From assembly GCF_004795745.1 (NCBI RefSeq), contig NZ_SDGV01000011.1, positions 47,190 to 111,189 of the forward strand: a stretch of 64,000 nt of DNA, in the 5' to 3' direction. Every line of letters begins with the position of its first letter. The stretch's first letter is position 1. The stretch is from Vagococcus silagei. GTDB lineage: Bacteria > Bacillota > Bacilli > Lactobacillales > Vagococcaceae. The position numbers and the translations under genes are program-made. Shown one piece after another: positions 29,995 through 39,043 of this stretch. Below the pieces are notes generated by a model, which worked only from the letters and a program-made list of their open reading frames with translations, did no database searches and was not told the DNA's origin.

Positions 29995-30909
29995 TTAGTT
30001 ATTTTGTTTTACTTCTTCAAATCCTTTTAGACCAGAATAAACTTCGTCTTTAAGAACATTTTTCTTGTATTTCGTGATGCGGTAGATGTGGTAAACAAAT
30101 ACGGCAATGTTAATAGCAAGAGCTAAGAAGCTTAATGTGAATAACGCTGTGCTACTATGTGAGCTTGCAACAGCAAATTTAGACTCACCAACAAATGCTG
30201 GGAATGTCATTGTAAACATCATCCAGAATGCTAATGTTTGAGCACGGTGTTGTAACCAAGCTCCTTTTTTGATTAAGAATGCTGGAATTGTACATGACAT
30301 TAATAATCCAAGACCTGCGTAGAATGAGTGGTCAGATACACAGTTATAAACATATGCAAAGTTCCAAACATCATAAGCGATGATCCAGAACCACATTTGA
30401 TCGGCCCAAACCATATCTTTTTGTTTATCTTTACTAATTTGAATACCAACCCAACCTGAAATAGTTAGGATGTTTAAGATACCAGCTACCCCGTTCATGA
30501 TGTTCCAAACGCCACCGTTCATGAAAACTCCATCAACCATACCGTGTAGAGAATAAACTTGGAAATCACGAATAACTGCTTCCATAATGTTAATTGCTAA
30601 GATTAAAGCTGGGAAAGCCATCATGAATTTGTGGTTTTCTGCACCTTTGATAAATCTTAACGCTAAGAAACCTAAACAGCCAGCTAAAGCAGAGTATACT
30701 TTAACCCAGTGGAACCAAGTTCCTGTACTACTTCCTGGACCAGCTGTAGTTGGCCATACGAAGATTGTTAAAATAATTGGTAAAACGGTAAATAAAATAA
30801 TAGCGACCCATTTGTTCATTCTTGCAAGTTCATTCATTAGCATTAATCCGCCAACTACAACAAACCACATTAAAACTGAATACCATGGTATTGCTTCAAA
30901 GAAAAACAT
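29995..30909 (-). CDS. DUF5692-type integral membrane protein
   Basis: A 304-residue protein with eight or more predicted membrane segments and many tryptophans and aromatic residues (MVWADQMWFWIIAYDVWNFA). It fits the DUF5692 family as I recall it, whose function is unknown. The C-terminal tail is cytoplasmic and charged. The codon use is biased towards common codons, suggesting good expression. A TetR-family gene lies upstream on the same strand, and the space between has inverted repeats, so the gene is probably under TetR control. The start follows GGGAGGAATTTTTA. Confidence 0.7.
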   Translation of the reverse strand: MFFFEAIPWYSVLMWFVVVGGLMLMNELARMNKWVAIILFTVLPIILTIFVWPTTAGPGSSTGTWFHWVKVYSALAGCLGFLALRFIKGAENHKFMMAFPALILAINIMEAVIRDFQVYSLHGMVDGVFMNGGVWNIMNGVAGILNILTISGWVGIQISKDKQKDMVWADQMWFWIIAYDVWNFAYVYNCVSDHSFYAGLGLLMSCTIPAFLIKKGAWLQHRAQTLAFWMMFTMTFPAFVGESKFAVASSHSSTALFTLSFLALAINIAVFVYHIYRITKYKKNVLKDEVYSGLKGFEEVKQNN

Positions 30910-30930
30910 TAAAAATTCCTCCCAATAAAA

Positions 30931-30998
30931 GTTTGTTTGTTACATTCCTATCATACAAACTTTTCAAAAAAACAACATTGACAAATTTAATGATTTGT
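30931..30998 (-). promoter_or_regulatory. TetR operator-like inverted repeats
   Basis: Two inverted repeats stand before the DUF5692 gene: ACAAAT-N6-ATTTGT (30981-30998) and GTTTGT-N14-ACAAAC (30935-30960). On the minus strand a TATGAT -10-like sequence lies inside the second one. They are likely sites for the upstream TetR-type repressor. Confidence 0.5.
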
Positions 30999-31034
30999 TT
31001 AATTTTTGGGCAAAATTTATGATTTGTAATGCTC

Positions 31035-31580
31035 TTAATGCTTTTTAACGATTAAGTCAATAACCCCGGTCGTCACTCTTTCAACTCTGGCAATCAATTC
31101 ATCCTTCGGTTCTTCTAGTCTTGTTTCCAGCCAGTGAATCATTTGAGCAACAATTGCACGACCATAAAAATCAGCAATATCTAATTTTAACTCTTGTGGT
31201 AGAAGGGTAAGGGAGTACTTTTTATTCATAATTGAAATCATCATGTCATAAGTAATCCGATACAAAAACTTTTCCAGACGATCACGGCTTAATGAATGAA
31301 AAGTATTCAAACAAAACTTACGATTTGTTTCTGTATAAGTAAACACACTTAACAAACCATCTCTCCAAGTTTCCAAATTTTCGTAACCGGCTAACTCATT
31401 AACAATCTCCACATCATAAGTCCACTCAAGTAGGTGATTAATATCTTGAAAATGATAATAAAATGTATTTCGTGAAACACCTGCTTGCGACGTCACATCA
31501 GAGATGGTGATTTTGTCGTATTCCATATGATTCATTAATTCTTTTAATGCTTGAGATAAAGCCTTCTTGGTAATATTCAT
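31035..31580 (-). CDS. TetR/AcrR family regulator
   Basis: A 181-residue one-component regulator. The N-terminal helix-turn-helix reads KITISDVTSQAGVSRNTFYYHF (split by the turn at about residues 23-44), and the C-terminal ligand-binding domain is of the DhaS/TetR_C type with a long aromatic-rich helix. It is followed 125 bases downstream by the DUF5692 membrane protein gene, its likely target. The nearby HrtBA-like exporter is another possible target because HrtR-type regulators are also TetR proteins, but the position argues for the former. AGGAG precedes the start. Confidence 0.85.
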   Translation of the reverse strand: MNITKKALSQALKELMNHMEYDKITISDVTSQAGVSRNTFYYHFQDINHLLEWTYDVEIVNELAGYENLETWRDGLLSVFTYTETNRKFCLNTFHSLSRDRLEKFLYRITYDMMISIMNKKYSLTLLPQELKLDIADFYGRAIVAQMIHWLETRLEEPKDELIARVERVTTGVIDLIVKKH

Positions 31581-31621
31581 TTTATCTCCTCCAAAATTAT
31601 TCCTTTTTAATCATGTAAAGA

Positions 31622-31660
31622 AAGCTATTCTTTTAAATTATGATTGAAAGAATAGCTAAG
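31622..31660 (-). terminator. Terminator of rqcH
   Basis: AGCTATTCTTT and AAAGAATAGCT arms (11 bp) with a T-rich tail on the minus strand lie just past the rqcH stop. Confidence 0.75.
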
Positions 31661-31665
31661 TGATA

Positions 31666-33366
31666 TTATTTTTTTAATGATGTAACATGTTCTTCGGTCG
31701 GTGTAACATATAGTGTTTTTTGACCTTCATAAATAACATAACCAGGTTTTGCACCATTTGGTTTACGAATATGTTTAACTGCTACATAATCTACTGGAAC
31801 CTGACTAGATAAGCGATATTTAGAAAAATAGGCTGCTAAAACAGCTGCGTCGAATAGTGTTTCCTCACTTGGATCACTTGCTTTAATGATAACATGTGAG
31901 CCTGGAATATCCTTAGCATGTAACCAAATATCGTTTTTACTTGCCGTTTTTAATGTGAGTTGATCATTTTGTAAATTGTTTTTTCCAACCAAAATAGTCG
32001 TACCATCTCTAGATATAAACTCTTCAGGTTTACTCATTTTTTGTTGTTTCTTTTTCTTGTTTTGTCTTTTTTCTTTAATATAATTCTGTTGAATTAATTC
32101 TTCGCGAATGACTTCAACATCGCTTGGTTGCGCAATATCTAATTGAGCCATCACTGATTCTAAATATAGCAACTCAAAATCAGCAATTTCAAGTTGTTTT
32201 TGCACTTCAATCATAGCTGTTTTCAATTTTTGATACTTATGGAAATATTTTTGTGCATTTTGATTAGGTGATAGGGAAGGATCAAGTGTAATATCAACAA
32301 GTTGGTTATCTGTATAATAATTATGTAAACTAACCTTTGTACCATTTTTGGGCACTTCATGTAAATAAGTCGTCAGAAGTTCGCCTTTAAGTCGATATTC
32401 ATCAGCTTTATCTGTTTCACGTAAGTCTTTTTCGAGATTTTTCTTTTTCTTTTTTAATTTATTATTGTCTGCAGCTAACTTTTTAAGTAATTCATTTGCT
32501 TGCTGCTTCACGCGATCTTTTTCAGCTTTTCCAATATAAAAAGCATCTAGTAATTCACCTAATGAATCAAATGATTGAATCTCTTGAGCTTTTGAAGACT
32601 CAAAAACTATTGGTGTAAAGTTTTCTTTGTTCCCATCATTAACAAGACTTGGATTGGTCTTAGTTAAACACTCTTCAAAAAAACTGGTCCAAGTTGTCAA
32701 TTTCTCTTTCGGATTTTTTTGAATGCGAAGGGCCAATTCAGTTGCAGTATCTCTACCTAACCCTTGAAAAGTAGACTGAATAAAACCAGTATTTATTTCA
32801 TCTGCTGTCGCTAGTTTTTCATGAAGTAGGGTAGAAGAGACCGTTAATGGATTAATCTGATCTTGTTTAGGGGGTTCACGATAAGTGCTACCAGGTAAAA
32901 TTAAGCGATAACTATTTTGTGTTGAGCCGACATGCTTAATCGCATCTAATATTTTACCTGTGGATTGATTAATTAATAGAAGATTACTATGTCTTCCCAT
33001 TAATTCGACGACTAATAATAAATTCTCTAAATCTCCCAATTCATTTCGACTACTAAAAGTAAAATGAATCACACGGTCATTCTCAATTTGCTCAACAGCT
33101 TCTAAAATACTACCTTCAAGATACTTACGCATCGTCATACAAAAATTAGGTGGTGTCTGAGGGTTCTTATAACTTATTTCAGTTAATTGAATTCTTGCAA
33201 AACTTGGATGTGCGGAAAGTAAAAGCGTCATGTTTTTTCCGTGATTTCTAAAGATTAACATTAATTCATGGTCATAAGGTTGATGTATTTTTGACAAACG
33301 ACCATTTACAATCGTTTCATTCAATTCATCGACCATCAAGTGGGTGAATAAACCATCAAATGACAT
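31666..33366 (-). CDS. rqcH: Ribosome quality control protein RqcH (NFACT; FbpA/PavA-like)
   Basis: RqcH binds stalled 50S subunits with peptidyl-tRNA and recruits alanyl-tRNA to add C-terminal alanine tails. Relatives are also named fibronectin-binding protein or PavA. The NFACT-N domain (SFDGLFTHLMVDEL onward), helix-hairpin-helix region, long coiled coil (residues ~290-420, rich in KKLAADNNKLKKKKKN) and the NFACT-R domain (DIWLHAKDIPGSHVII) appear in order. AGGAGG before the ATG at 33366 and the typical MSFDG start favour this over a start 14 codons upstream, giving 566 residues. The gene lies directly behind mapZ. Confidence 0.92.
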   Translation of the reverse strand: MSFDGLFTHLMVDELNETIVNGRLSKIHQPYDHELMLIFRNHGKNMTLLLSAHPSFARIQLTEISYKNPQTPPNFCMTMRKYLEGSILEAVEQIENDRVIHFTFSSRNELGDLENLLLVVELMGRHSNLLLINQSTGKILDAIKHVGSTQNSYRLILPGSTYREPPKQDQINPLTVSSTLLHEKLATADEINTGFIQSTFQGLGRDTATELALRIQKNPKEKLTTWTSFFEECLTKTNPSLVNDGNKENFTPIVFESSKAQEIQSFDSLGELLDAFYIGKAEKDRVKQQANELLKKLAADNNKLKKKKKNLEKDLRETDKADEYRLKGELLTTYLHEVPKNGTKVSLHNYYTDNQLVDITLDPSLSPNQNAQKYFHKYQKLKTAMIEVQKQLEIADFELLYLESVMAQLDIAQPSDVEVIREELIQQNYIKEKRQNKKKKQQKMSKPEEFISRDGTTILVGKNNLQNDQLTLKTASKNDIWLHAKDIPGSHVIIKASDPSEETLFDAAVLAAYFSKYRLSSQVPVDYVAVKHIRKPNGAKPGYVIYEGQKTLYVTPTEEHVTSLKK

Positions 33367-33388
33367 GACAAAACCTCCTTTAAATTTA

Positions 33389-33433
33389 AAATCTAAGTAA
33401 GAAAGCAAATTGTGACTTTCTTACTTAGATTTT
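33389..33433 (-). terminator. Terminator of mapZ
   Basis: A 17-bp inverted repeat beginning AAATCTAAGTAAG lies between the mapZ stop and the rqcH ribosome binding site on the minus strand. The tail is TTTTAAATTT, so stopping may be partial. Confidence 0.7.
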
Positions 33434-33440
33434 ATTACAA

Positions 33441-35153
33441 TTAGTTAGGTCCATTCCCAATAAACCAACCAGATTTCACATTTACTGTCACTAAGTAAAT
33501 AGGGAATTCTTCAGGTTTGCTCTTAGGAAATAGTCTTGAATTTGTTGTAGCATATAAATCATAATAACCTTCGCCATTTTCAATATATTTAGGTACAAGA
33601 GAGTAGCCACCTTCAACAACATAGCCACGTTGTAACACTTCTTGGATAAATTTCTCTTGAACACCAGGATTCCAACCCCAGGCAGGATTAGAAAAATCTT
33701 TATAGCTATCTTCACGGTTACCCCAACGTTGTCCCGGAACAGCTGTTGGTGCTTTTGCAACATAATTTGGTGTTTGGTTTTGTTGCTGTGGTGCTGCCGT
33801 ATACTGATTTGTTGTGTTAGCATCAGTTTGAGCGACGGGTGCCGTATTTTTTTGATTGGCTTTTTCTTGTTTTTCTAAAAAGTCTTTCACTTTATCAAGT
33901 TGTTTTTTATAATCATCTTTTGTTTTAGAATCAGGCATTTTAGTAACAGCAGCAAGAGCTTTATCATATTGTTCTCTTGTTACAGTTGTCACAACATCAT
34001 CATGATCAAAGACAACGACCATTAATTTTTGAACCTCATCATGCTCTTTTTCTTGTGTTAAAGCATGTTCAAGTGCTTCATTATAGTTTTCTTCAAAGGC
34101 ATCTTTTGGTTTTGCAATTTTTTCTAACTTAATAGAATCTGCTGTTTTCAATTCTGCTTTTAAGTTTACTTTATTTCCATCTAAAACTGGAGAATAGAAG
34201 AGATCATTAAGATTACTTTGAACTTTAAATTTTTTCTTAACCTGTTTTAAATCTGCAGCAAGTTCATCATATTCTTTGCCGTCAAACGCTTTAATTTTAT
34301 CTAACTGTTTCTCTGCTTTTTCAATATCACTTTCTGTTAAACCATCTTTTAAGAAGACATGTTCCGAATTATAGAATAAAGACTTAACAGAGGTATCTGA
34401 GGCAATGACTAACGCTTGATTTTCTTTTTCTTCTTGTTTATTTGAATATGATTGATACCAGAAGGCACCACCACTAACAGCAGCAACTACAACAGCCGCA
34501 CCAATAATTTTCTTCACATTATTATTAGATTTTGGCTCTTGGGGCATCATCATCTCAACATCATCAGTATTTTGTTTAGGAATTGATAATTCTTCAATTG
34601 GTTCAATTGCAGTTTGGCTTTCAGCATGATTATTTGATGATGTATTATGAGTTTCGTCAATAGGTTCATCTTTAACATCAACAATAGGAATTTGATCCAT
34701 TTGTGGACGATCTGAAGCTTCTGATTCAGTAGATTCAATAACTTCATCCGTTTCAGAAATAATTTCTTCTTCCATCACAGTGTTTTGAGTGTCTGCTTGA
34801 ACAGATTCTACTTTTTCTTCAGCAGTTACTTTAGGATCTTCATCTTTAACGTTGCTAGTTTTAGCTGTAGAAACTTCTTCATCAGCTCTCACACGATGTT
34901 TGAAAAAATCTTCAGAAATTTCAATAGTCTCATTCAAATCAGGAGTGTCGTCACTGATACCTTGTTCTTTTATAGTTTCTTTTTCTTCAACTTTATCAGT
35001 TGTTTCATTAATTTCAGGTTTTGATTGTTTTTCTTGTTTTTCTGATTCTTCTAAAATATCTAAAGGTACAAACAAGTCACATTCTGGACAGAATTCTTGT
35101 TTAGTTGATAAGATATGGCCACAATTTGGGCATTTTTTTTCCGCTTTAGGCAC
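33441..35153 (-). CDS. mapZ: Division-site positioning protein MapZ-like
   Basis: A 570-residue bitopic membrane protein. It has an N-terminal zinc ribbon (C8, C11, C22, C25), a long acidic cytoplasmic region with the Thr-containing DLNETIEISEDFF segment that fits kinase target sites, and one membrane segment near residues 215-233. A helical extracellular domain, a Gln/Asn/Thr-rich linker and a C-terminal domain (DSYKDFSNPAWGWNPG to WFIGNG) resemble the MapZ extracellular modules. In streptococci MapZ marks mid-cell for FtsZ and is phosphorylated by the Ser/Thr kinase StkP. The start is probably GTG at 35153 behind AGGAG. Function is transferred from the family. Confidence 0.8.
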   Translation of the reverse strand: MPKAEKKCPNCGHILSTKQEFCPECDLFVPLDILEESEKQEKQSKPEINETTDKVEEKETIKEQGISDDTPDLNETIEISEDFFKHRVRADEEVSTAKTSNVKDEDPKVTAEEKVESVQADTQNTVMEEEIISETDEVIESTESEASDRPQMDQIPIVDVKDEPIDETHNTSSNNHAESQTAIEPIEELSIPKQNTDDVEMMMPQEPKSNNNVKKIIGAAVVVAAVSGGAFWYQSYSNKQEEKENQALVIASDTSVKSLFYNSEHVFLKDGLTESDIEKAEKQLDKIKAFDGKEYDELAADLKQVKKKFKVQSNLNDLFYSPVLDGNKVNLKAELKTADSIKLEKIAKPKDAFEENYNEALEHALTQEKEHDEVQKLMVVVFDHDDVVTTVTREQYDKALAAVTKMPDSKTKDDYKKQLDKVKDFLEKQEKANQKNTAPVAQTDANTTNQYTAAPQQQNQTPNYVAKAPTAVPGQRWGNREDSYKDFSNPAWGWNPGVQEKFIQEVLQRGYVVEGGYSLVPKYIENGEGYYDLYATTNSRLFPKSKPEEFPIYLVTVNVKSGWFIGNGPN

Positions 35154-35337
35154 TTAAATCGCTCCTAATCATTTTTTTATAAACGTTAACTCATATATTA
35201 TATACTATAAATAGATAAAAAAATAGCGATATTCAGGATTAAATTGATTTCTGAAAAAATAGTAGAAACTTTAATGTCATTTTATGAATTGTTAGGGTAT
35301 AATATGGTTAATTAATATGAAGGTGGTATCAGGCTGT

Positions 35338-35958
35338 ATGTCTCAAAATAAAACAAAAAAAGGACGAATGAAAAGATGGCTCTTTGGAGCAGTTCTTCTT
35401 TTAATTATCCTTTTTATTGCGTCAATTTTTGTCAAAGACTCAATACGGAATCAACAAATTGCGGCAGTCACTGCATTAGAAATGAAAAATATAAAATTCG
35501 ATTTTCTAACTGATTCAGAGTTCAATAAAAAACTAGATGCACAAGATAATTTCTTAGTTTTTATGTATCAAACAAAAGATAATCCTGGACTAGATACTGT
35601 CGAAGAGTTCCTCAAAAAAGGGGCTAAAGTCAAAGGTATTGATGAACCAATATACGTTTATCAACCCGTCTATAATTCAAAAGCAATTTGGAAAGAAATG
35701 GAACTGACTGAAAAAAACAATATGGTTTCTTTTAAATCAGGAAAAATGGATACAATTTTTGGTTTTAACACTCTTGATAATGGCACAAAAGAGATCAACG
35801 ATGCGATTTATACAATCTTAAATCCCAAAATCAAACAGAAAGAACCCGTTCAGAATAAATCTTCAAAAACTGAAGGTGACGCTGAAATTATCCCTGAAAC
35901 AACTGAATCAACAACAAAAAATGAAAAAGTTGATACGCAAGAAATAACATTTGAATAA
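35338..35958 (+). CDS. Membrane-anchored thioredoxin-like protein, unknown
   Basis: A protein of about 206 residues with an N-terminal membrane segment (LFGAVLLLIILFIASIFV). The extracytoplasmic domain follows a thioredoxin-like pattern of strands and helices (NFLVFMYQTKDNPGLDTVEEF) but has no CxxC. A Ser/Thr/Glu-rich tail follows. An in-frame ATG at 35317 exists, but AAGGTGG lies inside that extension and points to the ATG at 35338. TATAAT at 35298-35303 is a likely -10. It is divergent from mapZ. The lack of cysteines suggests a structural or binding role. Confidence 0.6.
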   Translation: MSQNKTKKGRMKRWLFGAVLLLIILFIASIFVKDSIRNQQIAAVTALEMKNIKFDFLTDSEFNKKLDAQDNFLVFMYQTKDNPGLDTVEEFLKKGAKVKGIDEPIYVYQPVYNSKAIWKEMELTEKNNMVSFKSGKMDTIFGFNTLDNGTKEINDAIYTILNPKIKQKEPVQNKSSKTEGDAEIIPETTESTTKNEKVDTQEITFE

Positions 35959-35966
35959 AAAGATGT

Positions 35967-35995
35967 TTGACATTTTTTTAATTTAAGCGTAGTAT
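35967..35995 (+). promoter_or_regulatory. Promoter of trpXYZ leader
   Basis: A perfect TTGACA (35967-35972) and TAGTAT (35990-35995) with 17-base spacing precede the leader peptide by about 35 bases. Confidence 0.75.
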
Positions 35996-36028
35996 TAAGC
36001 CAATCAATTAAAGAAAAGAGGACTTGTC

Positions 36029-36097
36029 ATGAAAACATACACATACAAATCAATTTCACATTTAAATAGTACTTCATGGCAAATCTGGCGTAGATAG
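36029..36097 (+). CDS. Trp-codon leader peptide of trpXYZ
   Basis: This 22-codon open frame has the ribosome binding site AGAGGA six bases upstream and ends with Ser-Trp-Gln-Ile-Trp-Arg-Arg-stop. The two Trp codons lie at 36077-36079 and 36086-36088, immediately before the attenuator RNA. Its position in front of a tryptophan-transporter-type operon fits a sensor of charged tRNA-Trp, not a functional protein. It also contains two Tyr codons near the start. Confidence 0.85.
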   Translation: MKTYTYKSISHLNSTSWQIWRR

Positions 36098-36277
36098 TTG
36101 TATCTTTTATCAGTAGATACAACTTTTTAGAGAGCAATTCTAAATTTTTGTATCTATGCTAGGTCCGTAAACACGTCAAACAAACCGCATAGATGACTTA
36201 TCATTTATGTGGTTTTTTATTTCAAAACTTTTGAGAGACAACAACCACTTTTAACAAGAGGTCGTTGTCTTTTTTTA
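36096..36277 (+). promoter_or_regulatory. Transcription attenuator of trpXYZ
   Basis: Alternative pairings can be traced. Segment 1 (36096-36105) pairs perfectly with segment 2 (36115-36124). Segment 2 can instead pair with segment 3 (TTGTATCT, 36148-36155). Segment 3 (ATCTATGC, 36152-36159) can pair with segment 4 (GCATAGAT, 36187-36194). Segment 4 is the 5' arm of a 15-bp terminator with two G-U pairs (36182-36214). A further terminator (36236-36270, seven T) follows. A ribosome stalled at Trp codons leaves 1:2 and 3:4 free to form, giving readthrough. A ribosome at the stop codon covers segment 1, so 2:3 and the terminator form. Confidence 0.75.
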
Positions 36278-36298
36278 TTGTAAAAAGGAGAGAGTTAA

Positions 36299-37300
36299 AT
36301 GAAAAACAAAAAAATTATTGTCGCCTTAACTATTATCTTTGCTATTATCATCGGTTCCTTTGTTCAAGAAAAATTCTTAGTTAGAGAACAAACAAAGGAG
36401 ACTCAAAAATTATCAATTGGTGTTTTACAATTTGTCAGTCATCCAGCATTAGATGAAATCTATCGTGGTTTTACTGAAGAACTTGAAAAAGAAGGTTACC
36501 AAGACAAAAAAAATATTTCAATTCAATATCAAAATGGGCAAGCTGATCAAAGCAAGCTTGTTAGTATGAGTCAACAATTACTACAACAAAAACCAGACGT
36601 TTTAGTCGGTATTGCCACACCCGCAGCACAAGCCTTAGCTAATCAAACGAAGGAAGTACCAATTGTTTTAGGTGCTGTCTCAGATCCTAAAGGTGCTGGC
36701 TTAGTTAAAGATAATAAAAGACCTGGAGGAAATATTACTGGTGTCAGTGATTCAGCCCCAATTGATAAACAGTTAGCACTCGCACTTGAACTGATTCCAG
36801 ATGCAAAAACGGTCGGCGTTTTATATTCGTCATCAGAAGCCAACTCTAAAACGCAAGTTGAACAAGCAAAAAGAGAAGCAAAAAAACTAAATCTAGAAAT
36901 AAAACCCTATGCAGTGCCATCATCTAATGAAATTAATCAAACAGTACATGCCTTAGCAAAAGAAGTTGATTTCTTGCTGATTCCAAATGACAATACGATT
37001 GCGAACGCAATGCAAACAGTTGTTTCGGTTGCAAATCAATATAAACTACCCATTGTGCCACCAGTTGCAACGATGGTTGAACAAGGCGGTTTAGCAACAG
37101 TCGGTGTCAATCAATATCAATTAGGTGTTCAAACAGCGAAAATGGCCATTAATATTATGGAACACAAAAAAGAACCAGCAAACTATCCAATCTATCATTT
37201 TACTGATGGAGATATTGTGATTAATAAAAAACAAGCTGATTTATTGAATATTAAAATTCCAGAACATCTACAAAAATATCAATTGAAAGAAAAGGGGTAA
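36299..37300 (+). CDS. trpX: ABC transporter substrate-binding protein, TrpX-like
   Basis: A 333-residue solute-binding protein of the ABC_sub_bind family with the IGVLQFVSHPALDEIYRGF and LVGIATPAAQALANQT segments. Tryptophan is the likely substrate because of the Trp leader upstream and the trpYZ neighbours. The N-terminus has a hydrophobic anchor (IIVALTIIFAIIIGSFV) but no lipobox cysteine, so the protein may stay attached by an uncleaved helix. The ribosome binding site is AAAGGAGAGAG. Confidence 0.85.
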   Translation: MKNKKIIVALTIIFAIIIGSFVQEKFLVREQTKETQKLSIGVLQFVSHPALDEIYRGFTEELEKEGYQDKKNISIQYQNGQADQSKLVSMSQQLLQQKPDVLVGIATPAAQALANQTKEVPIVLGAVSDPKGAGLVKDNKRPGGNITGVSDSAPIDKQLALALELIPDAKTVGVLYSSSEANSKTQVEQAKREAKKLNLEIKPYAVPSSNEINQTVHALAKEVDFLLIPNDNTIANAMQTVVSVANQYKLPIVPPVATMVEQGGLATVGVNQYQLGVQTAKMAINIMEHKKEPANYPIYHFTDGDIVINKKQADLLNIKIPEHLQKYQLKEKG

Positions 37301-37304
37301 GGAT

Positions 37305-38174
37305 ATGTTAATTTCAACAATTGGACAAGGTTTACTATGGTCAGTCTTAGGCATCGGTATCTTTTTGACTTTCCGTGTTTTAAACTTTCCAGATTTAACA
37401 ACAGAAGGTAGTTTTCCACTTGGTGGTGCAGTGACCGTTGCTGCAATCACACAAGGAGTTAATCCAATTCTAGCAACACTTTTTGGATTTCTAGCTGGTA
37501 TGTTAGCCGGTCTTGTCACAGGATTTCTCTATACTAAAGGAAAAATACCTGTTATTCTTGCAGGAATTTTGGTAATGAGTGCTTTAAATTCGGTTATGCT
37601 CTTCGTGATGTCATCACCTAACTTATCACTTTTAAATCAACCAACTATCTTCAAAAAAATTGAGAAATTAAATTTACCACAAAATTTTGATGTCATCTTA
37701 ATTGGTTTAATCGTTGTCAGTGTCGTGATCACAATTTTATATCTTTTCCTACATACAGAATTAGGGCAAGCTTACATTGCTACAGGAGATAATGAGATGA
37801 TGGCCAAATCACTCGGTATTAATACCGATGCCATGAAAATACTAGGACTTGTGATTTCAAATGGCATTATCGCTTTATCAGGTGCCTTGATTGCCCAAAG
37901 TGAAGGATACGCGGATGTCAATAAAGGGATAGGAGTTATTGTGATTGGTCTTGCTTCAATTATTATTGGTGAACTCGTTTTTGGTGAATTAACACTACTC
38001 GAGCGTTTAATCGCAATCGTGATTGGGAGTATTCTTTATCAACTACTCATTTTATCAGTCATCAAATTAAACTTTGATACGACTTATTTAAAAGCCTACT
38101 CTTCATTAATTCTTGCAGTCTGTTTAATGGTCCCAGAAGTTAGAAAAAAAGTGCTTAAAGGAGGTACTAAATAA
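37305..38174 (+). CDS. trpY: ABC transporter permease, TrpY-like
   Basis: A 289-residue permease of the branched-chain-type (BPD_transp_2) family with about eight membrane segments. The family stretch LNFPDLTTEGSFPLGGAV near residue 25 and the EAA-like DNEMMAKSLGINTDAMKI loop contact the ATPase. It starts four bases after trpX and its stop codon overlaps the trpZ ribosome binding region. It works in tryptophan uptake if the operon assignment is right. Confidence 0.87.
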   Translation: MLISTIGQGLLWSVLGIGIFLTFRVLNFPDLTTEGSFPLGGAVTVAAITQGVNPILATLFGFLAGMLAGLVTGFLYTKGKIPVILAGILVMSALNSVMLFVMSSPNLSLLNQPTIFKKIEKLNLPQNFDVILIGLIVVSVVITILYLFLHTELGQAYIATGDNEMMAKSLGINTDAMKILGLVISNGIIALSGALIAQSEGYADVNKGIGVIVIGLASIIIGELVFGELTLLERLIAIVIGSILYQLLILSVIKLNFDTTYLKAYSSLILAVCLMVPEVRKKVLKGGTK

Positions 38175-38917
38175 TGGCGCAATTAGAACTGAAACAAGCC
38201 TCAATTGAACTTGATAACTCATTAAAAATTATGGATCAATTATCCCTTTCTGTCGCACCAGGCGATTTTATTACTATTTTAGGTGGCAATGGCGCTGGAA
38301 AATCAACCCTTTTTAACGCAATTACAGGTAACTTAAGGCTGACAGAGGGAATTATTGAATTAAACAAAACGAATATCACGCAACTTTCAGAAGAAAAACG
38401 AGCAACCTATATTGCACGTGTCTTTCAGGATCCTAAAAATGGGACAGCACCTAGAATGACCGTCGCAGAAAATTTAGCACTAGCCATGAAGCGTGGTGAA
38501 AAACGTAAAATATTCAAACGACGTGAAATCAAATCTAATCGAGATTACTTTCACGACTTATGCGCTTCAATCGGTAACGGACTCGAAAATCATCTCGATA
38601 CTCCGACTGGCAATTTATCTGGTGGACAGAGGCAAGCTCTAAGTTTACTCATGGCAACAATGAAAGATCCTGATTTATTATTGCTTGATGAACATACCGC
38701 AGCGCTAGACCCGAAGACAGCTAAGCAACTCATGTCATTGACTCAAAAATTTGTAACAAAGAAAAATTTAACTTGTTTAATGATCACGCACCACATGGAA
38801 GATGCGTTAAATTTTGGTAATCGCTTGATTGTACTTGAGAAGGGGTGTATCAAAAAAGACTTTAATCAAGAAGAAAAAGCAAAACTACAACTCGAAGATC
38901 TACTAAGATTCTTTTAA
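38174..38917 (+). CDS. trpZ: ABC transporter ATP-binding protein, TrpZ-like
   Basis: A 247-residue ABC ATPase with Walker A GGNGAGKST, signature LSGGQRQA, Walker B LLLDEHTAALDP and the H-loop in MITHHMEDAL. It overlaps the last base of the permease gene. The DEHTAALDPKTA form is typical of the TrpZ/YufO-like group. It energises the TrpXYZ transporter. A terminator follows about 75 bases later. Confidence 0.9.
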   Translation: MAQLELKQASIELDNSLKIMDQLSLSVAPGDFITILGGNGAGKSTLFNAITGNLRLTEGIIELNKTNITQLSEEKRATYIARVFQDPKNGTAPRMTVAENLALAMKRGEKRKIFKRREIKSNRDYFHDLCASIGNGLENHLDTPTGNLSGGQRQALSLLMATMKDPDLLLLDEHTAALDPKTAKQLMSLTQKFVTKKNLTCLMITHHMEDALNFGNRLIVLEKGCIKKDFNQEEKAKLQLEDLLRFF

Positions 38918-38992
38918 GCGATGGTAAAATAATTCATATAAAACATAGTTGGCAAGCAAATTGTAGCGTTTTATATACTATCACTTTTCAAT

Positions 38993-39043
38993 AAAGCCCT
39001 ATGACATGAGTATTTTATAGTCTCATTCCATAGGGCTTTTTAA
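38993..39043 (+). terminator. Terminator of trpXYZ
   Basis: AAAGCCCTATG and CATAGGGCTTT arms with an inner GAG/CTC pairing end in a T run. Confidence 0.8.

Noticed and set aside
36125..36214. T-box riboswitch in the trpXYZ leader
   Set aside because: The T-box sequence TGGNACCGCG is absent; only an accidental ACCGC is seen. A leader peptide with Trp codons explains the region better.
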